Program-made: the position numbers and the translations under genes
From: Paenibacillus oryzae
GTDB taxonomy: Bacteria; Bacillota; Bacilli; Paenibacillales; Paenibacillaceae
NCBI RefSeq assembly: GCF_001675045.1
Contig: NZ_LYPA01000080.1
Span: 310,001-374,000, forward strand
Reading direction: 5' to 3'
DNA: 64,000 nucleotides
Part shown: positions 57,607-64,000 of the stretch, piece after piece
Layout of the letters: each line of letters opens with the position of its first letter
How positions within the stretch are numbered: position 1 is the stretch's first letter
Notes under the pieces: model-generated
What the model was told of the DNA's origin: nothing
The model's database searches: none
Seen by the model: only the letters and a program-made list of their open reading frames with translations

Positions 57607-58047
57607 ATGGGCAAATCGGCATTATTTTATCGGATGGTAACATTTGTTGCAGCGGTTCATCGCATCCAGGTTGAACTGGGCAAGGATATTAATCTGGACG
57701 GCATGACGCCGGTTCAATACGCCATTTTGGAATATATCGCTGTGGACCAGCCAGTAACGCTTAGCGGGATTAGTGAGTGCTTGGGCATGTCGATGCCTAA
57801 TGCGAGCCGGGAGCTGAGAAAGCTTGCGGAAATGGGCTTGTGCAGTAAATATACAGATGAAGTAGATCGGCGCAAGCAGCATATTACGTTGTCTTCCGCG
57901 GGGGAAGAAAGAATGAAATCTATTTTTGCCCAGATGGAAAGCAGGTTAATGAATAGAATGGGCGAAATTTCGCCGTCCGAAATGGAAGCTATCGTTAATG
58001 CCATGGACACGCTTCAGTCTCTTGTTTTTAATGATGGAAGCAAATGA
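57607..58047 (+). CDS. MarR-family transcriptional regulator
   Basis: A 146-residue winged-helix repressor: TPVQYAILEYIAVDQPVTLSGISECLGMSMPNASRELRKLAEMGL holds the recognition helix (about 33-78), and DRRKQHITLSSAGEE is the wing. ATG 57607 is 9 nt behind AGAGG; TTG 57601 would be too close. It probably controls itself and the ABC exporter pair downstream, both of which have dyads over their promoters. The inducer is unknown. Confidence 0.9.
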   Translation: MGKSALFYRMVTFVAAVHRIQVELGKDINLDGMTPVQYAILEYIAVDQPVTLSGISECLGMSMPNASRELRKLAEMGLCSKYTDEVDRRKQHITLSSAGEERMKSIFAQMESRLMNRMGEISPSEMEAIVNAMDTLQSLVFNDGSK

Positions 58048-58101
58048 GGCTAAACGGAATCGGTATCATTAAAACCTGGGTATTATACATTTATGTGCAT
58101 G

Positions 58102-58150
58102 AAAAAGTCTGGTCCGGAGCACCCTGTTTTCAAGGTACCCGGACTTTTTT
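58102..58150 (+). terminator. Intrinsic terminator of the MarR gene
   Basis: AAAAAGTCTGG (58102-58112) pairs with CCGGACTTTTTT (58139-58150), with further pairing of ACC/GGT inside the loop. Confidence 0.8.
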
Positions 58151-58191
58151 GACGTTGCGCTGCAACGGGCAATGAGAAGCCTTGAGGCGTC

Positions 58192-58248
58192 TTGAAATCC
58201 TGCGGGAGCGGGAGTTATAATTATTAAATAGCTGAACTATTTATAACT
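58192..58248 (+). promoter_or_regulatory. Promoter and dyad operator of the ABC exporter operon
   Basis: TTGAAA (58192-58197), 18 nt, TATAAT (58216-58221). Just downstream lies TAAATAG-CTGAA-CTATTTA (58225-58243), and a second pair AGTTATAA/TTATAACT (58213-58220, 58241-58248) overlaps the -10 box. The position over the transcription start fits a repressor such as the neighbouring MarR. Confidence 0.6.
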
Positions 58249-58275
58249 AAAGCTTTAAGCGGGAGGATGAATGAC

Positions 58276-60009
58276 ATGGTCAAATTGTTTCGCTTGCTCA
58301 AACCCTACCGCGCTGCCATTGGCTTGGTCATGATGCTGATTCTGCTGCAATCGCTGGCAGAGCTGTATCTTCCAACCTTGATGGCCGACATTGTCAACAA
58401 AGGAGTAATAGAGGGCAACAAAGCTTATATTTGGCGAATGGGCGGATTCATGCTAGGCGTAACGTTAGCCGGTACGCTTGTTTCTGTGCTTGCCAGCTTG
58501 TATGCCTCCCGGATTTCCTCCGGCTTTGGCCGTTTGGTGCGAAGCAAGGTATTCTCCCATGTAGAAGGCTTTTCGCTGCAGGAATTTGACAAGATCGGTA
58601 CGGCATCGCTAATTACGAGAACAACGAACGACATCAACCAGGTGCAGCAGGTGCTGATGATGATGCTGCGTATGATGGTCATGGCGCCGATGATGTGCAT
58701 CGGGGGCATTATTATGGCGCTTTACAAGGATGCCAAGCTAACGCTTGTGCTTCTGGTGGCGCTGCCGGTGCTCGCGCTGGCCATCTGGCTGATTACCTCC
58801 AAAGGAATGCCTTATTTTAAGGCAATCCAGAAAAAGCTGGACCGGATCAATCTGGTGCTTCGCGAAAACTTGACCGGTATCCGGGTTATTCGCTCGTTCA
58901 ACCGGACAGAGCATGAAAGAGAACGTTTTGTTGCCGCAAACGCCGACTTGATGGATAATGCCATAAAAGTAAATCGTATTATGGCGTTTATGATGCCGCT
59001 TATGATGCTTATTATGAACTTGTCCACGATTGCGATCGTTTGGTTCGGCGGCCTTCGGATCGGCAGCGGCGCGATGGGCGTTGGCGACTTGATGGCATTT
59101 ATCCAATATGCGATGCAAATTATGTTTTCTCTGCTGATGTTCTCCATGATGTTTGTTATGGTGCCTCGCGCCGCCGCGTCCGCGCAGCGTATTAATGAGG
59201 TTATTGATCTGGAGCCAACCGTAGTTGATCCAGCCGCCATGCAAAAAGCAAGCAGCTCCGTCAAGCAAGGGACGGTAGAATTCAGAAATGTTTCCTTCCA
59301 TTATCCCGGCGCGGAGCGTCCCGCTCTGAGCGATATTTCGTTTACAGCAAAGCCTGGCCAGGTGACGGCTATTATCGGCGGGACCGGCTCGGGCAAATCG
59401 ACTCTACTGGGGCTCATTCCGCGATTTTTCGACGTTGGTGAAGGTTCGGTGACTGTGGATGGCGTGGATGTGAGAAAATGGGGGCAGGAGCCGCTGAGGA
59501 GCGGCATTTCGCTGGTGCCTCAAAAAGCCGTATTGTTTACAGGCACGGTATCCGAAAATATCCGCTACGGCAAGGAAGACGCGACGGAGGAAGAAATAAT
59601 CGCAGCGTCCAAAACGGCGCAGGCGCTTGATTTTGTATCGGAAATGCCTGAGAAATTTGATACTATGATCGCGCAAGGCGGAGTCAATGTATCCGGCGGA
59701 CAAAAGCAACGGTTGTCCATTGCGCGAGCGCTTGTGCGGCGTCCTAAAGTATTTCTGTTCGACGATAGCTTCTCTGCGCTGGACTACAAAACGGATGCCA
59801 GGCTGAGGGCCGCCTTGAAGGAGGAAACCTCGGATGCTACGGTCATTATTGTGGCGCAGCGCGTTAGTACGGTTATGGATGCGGATCAGATTATCGTTCT
59901 GGACGAAGGTATCATTTCCGGCATCGGCACCCATCGGGAGCTGATGGAGCATTCCTCTGTCTATCGCGAAATTGTTGCATCCCAGCTGTCAGAGGAGGAG
60001 ATCGCATGA
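58276..60009 (+). CDS. ABC exporter half-transporter with degenerate nucleotide site (first of heterodimer)
   Basis: A 577-residue protein: six membrane helices (about 1-310), then an ATPase domain with GGTGSGKST (Walker A), VSGGQKQR (signature) and VFLFDDSFSALD (Walker B). The usual catalytic Glu after Walker B is Asp (FDDS), as in the inactive site of heterodimeric exporters such as BmrC, LmrC or TM287. The start is ATG 58276 (MVKLFRLL), 9 nt behind GGGAGG; the ATG at 58267 touches the site. Its stop overlaps the next gene. It exports drugs or lipids; the substrate is unknown. Confidence 0.9.
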   Translation: MVKLFRLLKPYRAAIGLVMMLILLQSLAELYLPTLMADIVNKGVIEGNKAYIWRMGGFMLGVTLAGTLVSVLASLYASRISSGFGRLVRSKVFSHVEGFSLQEFDKIGTASLITRTTNDINQVQQVLMMMLRMMVMAPMMCIGGIIMALYKDAKLTLVLLVALPVLALAIWLITSKGMPYFKAIQKKLDRINLVLRENLTGIRVIRSFNRTEHERERFVAANADLMDNAIKVNRIMAFMMPLMMLIMNLSTIAIVWFGGLRIGSGAMGVGDLMAFIQYAMQIMFSLLMFSMMFVMVPRAAASAQRINEVIDLEPTVVDPAAMQKASSSVKQGTVEFRNVSFHYPGAERPALSDISFTAKPGQVTAIIGGTGSGKSTLLGLIPRFFDVGEGSVTVDGVDVRKWGQEPLRSGISLVPQKAVLFTGTVSENIRYGKEDATEEEIIAASKTAQALDFVSEMPEKFDTMIAQGGVNVSGGQKQRLSIARALVRRPKVFLFDDSFSALDYKTDARLRAALKEETSDATVIIVAQRVSTVMDADQIIVLDEGIISGIGTHRELMEHSSVYREIVASQLSEEEIA

Positions 60010-61925
60010 GCGGCGCAGGAAACGGGCATGACAACAAGGGGCATGGAAGTGCTAAAGGGCCGTCCAGCCCGCCGCGTCCGGGCGGCGGCTTTGGACCTGG
60101 ACATGGTCCCGGCATGATGGCAATGCCCGGCCAAAAGGCCAAAAACTTTAAAGGCTCGTTAAAGCGCCTTTTAGTTTACCTCAAGCCATTTACTTTAACG
60201 CTGATTCTGGTTTTGGCCGCAGCTATATTGAGTACCATATTTTCCATTGCAAGCCCCAAAATATTGGGCCGGGCAACCGACCTGCTATTTGACGGCATGA
60301 TGGCCAAAATAAAAGGAGTTCCCGGAGCGGCGATTGATTTTGAAGGCATTGCCTTTATTTTGGCGCTGCTGGCGGGATTGTACATCATAAGCGCTTTGTT
60401 CGGTTTTATCCAGCAATATTTAATGTCCGGCGTTGCCCAAAAGGTCGTTTACCGGCTTCGGAATGATGTAAACGACAAGCTTGGCAGACTGCCGCTGAAG
60501 TTTTTTGATTCCCGCTCTCATGGAGATATTATGAGCCGGGTAACCAATGATGTCGACAACATTAGCAATACGCTTCAGCAAAGCTTGACGCAGCTGATTA
60601 CTTCCATTGTTACCCTGGTCGGGGTTATTGTGATGATGCTGACGATCAGTCCGCTGCTGACGGTTATTCTGGTGCTTACGCTGCCGCTCAGCTTTATGGT
60701 AGTCGGTTTTATTGCAAAGCGGTCACAGTTATATTTCAAAAGCCAGCAAGCCGAGCTTGGCGCTCTTAACGGCCACGTAGAAGAAATGTATACCGGGCAT
60801 ACGATTGTAAAAGCGTTTGGCCATGAACAGAAATCGATTCAGCAATTTGATGAAATTAATGACAGGCTGTACAAATCCAGCTGGAAGGCGCAATTTATTT
60901 CCGGCATTATGATGCCGTTGATGAACCTGATCGGAAATATCGGCTATGTGCTGATTTGCGTGGTGGGCGGTATTTTGGTTACGCAACGCGCGATTACGGT
61001 TGGCGATATTCAGGCATTTATTCAATACGCAAGACAATTTACAATGCCGATTACCCAAACGGCCAATATTGCGAATATCATCCAATCCACCATTGCATCC
61101 GCAGAGCGGGTATTCGAGCTGATGGACGAGGAAGAGGAAGGCGCGGAGCCGGTGAGGCCGGTTGTTTTGAAGCAGCCTCGCGGCGATGTTGCATTCCACG
61201 ATGTCGAGTTCTATTACAAGCCTGACGTTCCGCTTATCGAAAGGATGAATATCGAGGTGAAAAGCGGGCAGACCGTTGCCATTGTTGGACCTACGGGCGC
61301 AGGAAAAACAACGCTTGTTAACCTGCTCATGCGATTCTACGAGGTGACGGGCGGTTCTATAACGATCGACGGGCAGCCGATTCAGGGCATGCAGCGAGGT
61401 CATTTGCGGAATCAATTCGGCATGGTGCTGCAGGATACCTGGCTGTTTAACGGCACGATACGCGATAATATCGGCTATGGAAGACCAGGTGCAACGGAAG
61501 AGGAAATTGTGGCTGCGGCAGTGGCTGCACATGCAGATCATTTTATTCGGACACTGCCGGAAGGCTATAATACGGTGTTGAATGAAGAGGCGTCGAATAT
61601 TTCTCAAGGGCAGAAGCAGCTGTTGACGATTGCCAGAGCGATTCTGGCAGACCCGGCTATTCTCATTCTGGACGAAGCGACGAGCAGCGTCGATACCCGG
61701 ACCGAGGTGCAGATTCAGCATGCGATGAACCACCTGATGACCGGCCGTACCAGCTTTGTCATAGCCCACAGATTATCGACCATCCGTGATGCGGATCTTA
61801 TTCTGGTTATGAACAAGGGTTCGGTAATCGAGCAGGGAAGTCACGACGAGCTGCTGGAGCAAGGCGGCTTCTACGCCGATTTGTATAACAGCCAGTTTGC
61901 TTCAAAAGCCCCTGTAGCAGGCTAA
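60006..61925 (+). CDS. ABC exporter half-transporter, catalytic partner (second of heterodimer)
   Basis: A 639-residue protein. A Gly/Pro/His-rich cytoplasmic N-terminal tail of about 45 residues precedes six membrane helices (about 55-350) and an ATPase domain with GPTGAGKTT (Walker A), signature ISQGQKQ (in place of LSGGQ) and ILILDEATSSVD (Walker B with normal Glu). The altered signature pairs with the degenerate Walker B of the partner to form the inactive site; the other site is consensus. The start overlaps the partner's stop (ATGA). Confidence 0.92.
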   Translation: MSGAGNGHDNKGHGSAKGPSSPPRPGGGFGPGHGPGMMAMPGQKAKNFKGSLKRLLVYLKPFTLTLILVLAAAILSTIFSIASPKILGRATDLLFDGMMAKIKGVPGAAIDFEGIAFILALLAGLYIISALFGFIQQYLMSGVAQKVVYRLRNDVNDKLGRLPLKFFDSRSHGDIMSRVTNDVDNISNTLQQSLTQLITSIVTLVGVIVMMLTISPLLTVILVLTLPLSFMVVGFIAKRSQLYFKSQQAELGALNGHVEEMYTGHTIVKAFGHEQKSIQQFDEINDRLYKSSWKAQFISGIMMPLMNLIGNIGYVLICVVGGILVTQRAITVGDIQAFIQYARQFTMPITQTANIANIIQSTIASAERVFELMDEEEEGAEPVRPVVLKQPRGDVAFHDVEFYYKPDVPLIERMNIEVKSGQTVAIVGPTGAGKTTLVNLLMRFYEVTGGSITIDGQPIQGMQRGHLRNQFGMVLQDTWLFNGTIRDNIGYGRPGATEEEIVAAAVAAHADHFIRTLPEGYNTVLNEEASNISQGQKQLLTIARAILADPAILILDEATSSVDTRTEVQIQHAMNHLMTGRTSFVIAHRLSTIRDADLILVMNKGSVIEQGSHDELLEQGGFYADLYNSQFASKAPVAG

Positions 61926-61985
61926 TTGGTGGCAAGGATCGCAGGCTAAAACCAAGGTTATGGATTGGCGGACTGGCTGAAAGTC

Positions 61986-62022
61986 ATGCCCGACGCCATT
62001 CATGCCTGGGGCATGTTTTTTA
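61986..62022 (+). terminator. Intrinsic terminator of the ABC exporter operon
   Basis: CATGCCC (61986-61992) pairs with GGGCATG (62010-62016), followed by TTTTTT. Confidence 0.75.
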
Positions 62023-62054
62023 ATCAAAGCAGATGTTTGAACAATCTCAACAAA

Positions 62055-62101
62055 AAAGGCTGAGCAGAGGACTCATAAATGGAGTCTCTTGCTCAGCCTT
62101 T
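62055..62101 (-). terminator. Terminator after pflA
   Basis: A 20-nt arm at 62055-62074 pairs with 62082-62101, broken only by a central 3-nt mismatch. The A-run on the plus strand becomes the T-run for minus-strand transcription, ending the pflBA operon. Confidence 0.9.
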
Positions 62102-62119
62102 CTTTTTGACGATAGGATG

Positions 62120-62950
62120 TTATGAGATCGGCAGCTTGGAATCGGCTGCTGGAGCTGCTTCATTCCATTCTTCTTGAAGCGAGAAGGCGCTCTGGCGGCC
62201 AATCTCGATAATTCCTCTTGCTCTTTCAACCTCTTTGTCGGTTGGGCTTTGCACGCCTTCCAGCGGATAATCCAGGCCAAGCTGCTCCCACTTGTAAACG
62301 CCCATTCGGTGGTAGGAGAGAAGCTCGACTTTTTCTACGCCGTTTAAGGAGCCGACAAATGCGCCTAAAGCATGCAAATCCTCATAGCTGTCCGTCACGC
62401 CGGGAATAAGCACGTGCCGAATCCAGATGGACGTCCCTTTGTTTGACAAATGACGGGCAAACCGCAGGATACGCTCATTGGACTGCGTGGTCAAAGCGGT
62501 GTGACGCTCATTGTTCAGCTGCTTCAAATCCAGCAGCACAAGATCGGTTGCTTCAAGCAGACCCGATGCATCTGCATGTGAAGGCTCGCAGAAGCCGGAG
62601 CTGTCCAGCGTCGTGTGAAGGCCAAACCGTTTCTTCACCTCGCGGAACAAAGCGGCAACAAAGGGTGCTTGCAGGGTAGGCTCCCCGCCTGTTACGGTGA
62701 GGCCGCCGCCCGACATTTTGAAATAGTTGACATAGGGTTCGATCTCCGCAATTACGTCCTCCACAGTCATTACTTTGCCTGTAGCTGTGTCCCATGTATC
62801 CGGGTTGTGGCAAAATTGACAGCGAAGCGCGCAGCCTTGCAAAAATAGTACAAACCTTATGCCTGGTCCATCAACTGTGCCAAATGTTTCAAGGGAGTGG
62901 ACACGCCCCTTGGCCTCCGAATCCTGATGTCCTCTTTGTTGTACGCCCAT
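62120..62950 (-). CDS. pflA: Pyruvate formate-lyase activating enzyme
   Basis: A 276-residue radical SAM enzyme with the cluster motif C40-x3-C44-x2-C47 (CALRCQFC), the N-terminal GTVDGPGIRFVLFLQGC region and GGGLTVTGGEP. It makes the glycyl radical on PflB under anaerobic conditions. ATG 62950 follows GGGGAGGG. It lies 51 nt downstream of pflB in the same direction. The N-terminal 15 residues (QQRGHQDSEAKG) are an unusual hydrophilic extension. Ends at a strong terminator. Confidence 0.95.
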   Translation of the reverse strand: MGVQQRGHQDSEAKGRVHSLETFGTVDGPGIRFVLFLQGCALRCQFCHNPDTWDTATGKVMTVEDVIAEIEPYVNYFKMSGGGLTVTGGEPTLQAPFVAALFREVKKRFGLHTTLDSSGFCEPSHADASGLLEATDLVLLDLKQLNNERHTALTTQSNERILRFARHLSNKGTSIWIRHVLIPGVTDSYEDLHALGAFVGSLNGVEKVELLSYHRMGVYKWEQLGLDYPLEGVQSPTDKEVERARGIIEIGRQSAFSLQEEWNEAAPAADSKLPIS

Positions 62951-63001
62951 AGCGCGTCCCTCCCCTGGTAGTTGGAAAATCGTTGTTTGGAAAATTCTTG
63001 A

Positions 63002-64000
63002 TTACATGGAGCCGTGGAATGTCCGGTTCATAACTTCAAGCTGCTGTTCGCGGGTCAGCTTGATGAAGTTGACCGCATAACCGGAAACCCGTACCGTAAG
63101 CTGCGGATATTGCTCCGGATGATCCATAGCATCTTGCAGTGTAGCGCGATCGAACACGTTGACGTTCAGGTGATGCGCGTTTTGCGACATGTAGCCGTCC
63201 AGCAGCGATGTCAGGTTGCGTACGCGAGTTTCCTCTTCGCGGCCCAGCGCCTTTCCGACAATGGAGAAGGTGTTGGAGATGCCGTCAAGCGAATGATCGT
63301 ATGGCAGCTTCGCAACGCTGGCGAGTGAAGCAAGCGCGCCTTTGCGATCGCGTCCGTGCATCGGGTTGGCGCCTGGCGCAAACGGCTCGCCGGCTTTCCG
63401 TCCGTCCGGCGTAGAGCCGGTTTTTTTGCCGTACACCACGTTGGATGTAATCGTCAGAACGGATTGGGTATGGATGGAATCGCGGTAGGTCGGATGTTTT
63501 TTGAGCTTCGACATAAAGGTTTCTACCAATTCCACTGCAATATCGTCGACGCGGGAATCGTTGTTGCCGTATTGCGGGTATTCGCCTTCGATTTCAAAAT
63601 CAACGGCGATGCCTTCTTCGTTGCGGATCGGACGAACCTTGGCGTATTTGATAGCGCTCAAGGAATCGGCTACAACGGACAAGCCGGCAATGCCGCATGC
63701 CATTGTGCGAATAATTTCACGATCATGCAGAGCAAATTCAAGGCGTTCATAGCAATACTTGTCATGCATGTAGTGAATGACGTTTAGCGTATTGACATAC
63801 AGCTCTGCCAGCCAATCCATCGTTGCATCGTAGCGCTCGCGAACGGTATCGTAGTCGAGCACCTCGTCTGTAATCGGAGCGGTGACGGGAGCCACTTGAA
63901 GGCCGATTTTTTCGTCCTTGCCGCCGTTGATGGCATACAGCAAAGCTTTGGCAAGGTTGGCGCGTGCTCCGAAAAATTGCATTTGCTTGCCGACGCGCAT
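63002..64000 (-). CDS. pflB: Formate C-acetyltransferase (pyruvate formate-lyase), C-terminal part
   Basis: The last 332 residues of a glycyl-radical enzyme; the N-terminus is beyond the window edge, so the Met at 64000 is internal. It carries the glycyl-radical motif RVSGYAVNF near the C-terminus and the ending REQQLEVMNRTFHGSM typical of PflB. It splits pyruvate with CoA into acetyl-CoA and formate in anaerobic growth. Followed by pflA. The active-site Cys-Cys pair is in the missing part. Confidence 0.95.
   Translation of the reverse strand: MRVGKQMQFFGARANLAKALLYAINGGKDEKIGLQVAPVTAPITDEVLDYDTVRERYDATMDWLAELYVNTLNVIHYMHDKYCYERLEFALHDREIIRTMACGIAGLSVVADSLSAIKYAKVRPIRNEEGIAVDFEIEGEYPQYGNNDSRVDDIAVELVETFMSKLKKHPTYRDSIHTQSVLTITSNVVYGKKTGSTPDGRKAGEPFAPGANPMHGRDRKGALASLASVAKLPYDHSLDGISNTFSIVGKALGREEETRVRNLTSLLDGYMSQNAHHLNVNVFDRATLQDAMDHPEQYPQLTVRVSGYAVNFIKLTREQQLEVMNRTFHGSM

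Overview
The window looks like a chromosomal segment of a spore-forming Firmicute of the Paenibacillus type. The evidence is strong AGGAGG-type ribosome binding sites, frequent TTG starts, Fur boxes of the Bacillus 7-1-7 type, BclA/BclB-like collagen-family spore-surface proteins with sigma-K-like promoters, and a TagO/MraY-type wall gene. Base composition is mixed (roughly half G+C), with GC-rich collagen repeats and a GC-rich etf/fad block. Genus-level assignment is an inference.

Layout. 1-995: start of ilvA (minus, cut by the window edge) and a membrane-anchored YpmS-like protein. 1-17 kb: five minus-strand spore-surface-type genes: a lone DUF4183-type protein, two collagen-like proteins with related 5' ends but unrelated C-terminal domains (765 and 1643 aa), and two BclB-type collagen-like proteins. 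A plus-strand LytTR regulator / DUF3021 / ABC-transporter operon (9.5-12.5 kb) splits the cluster. All five genes carry a CATA-N3-T(A/G) element upstream. The two largest are also preceded by a 19-codon reading frame whose stop overlaps the collagen start codon. 17-21 kb: a Fur-controlled operon (propeller-like protein, flavodoxin, unknown protein), an AraC regulator and an SRAP paralogue that has lost its catalytic residues. 21.8-34.3 kb: fatty-acid beta-oxidation: etfBA on the minus strand, and on the plus strand an ETF-linked Fe-S oxidoreductase, fadN, fadA, fadE and an acyl-CoA ligase. 34.5-38 kb: a small conserved-looking protein, then a Fur-box operon of two siderophore permeases and a ferredoxin-NADP reductase-like flavoprotein.

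38-48 kb: methionine aminopeptidase; a GT2-GtrA glycosyltransferase with a broken phosphodiester-glycosidase gene upstream; a divergent SgrR-like regulator / MFS pair; a decayed siderophore-binding-protein remnant; and a NitT/TauT-type ABC transporter with a polysaccharide deacetylase. 48-54.5 kb: a membrane-bound AraC regulator divergent from an LplBC/LplA-type sugar ABC transporter. 54.7-57.5 kb: Gfo/Idh oxidoreductase, VTT-family membrane protein and a TagO-like glycan initiator. 57.6-62 kb: MarR regulator and a heterodimeric ABC exporter, both with dyad operators. 62-64 kb: pflA and the 3' part of pflB on the minus strand.

The most interesting parts are the spore-surface cluster (paired leader frames, swapped C-terminal domains, repeat-driven recombination, a non-standard start), the point-mutated glycosidase pseudogene, the catalytically empty SRAP protein, and the rearranged binding-protein remnant. 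All calls come from reading the sequence; no database search was run.
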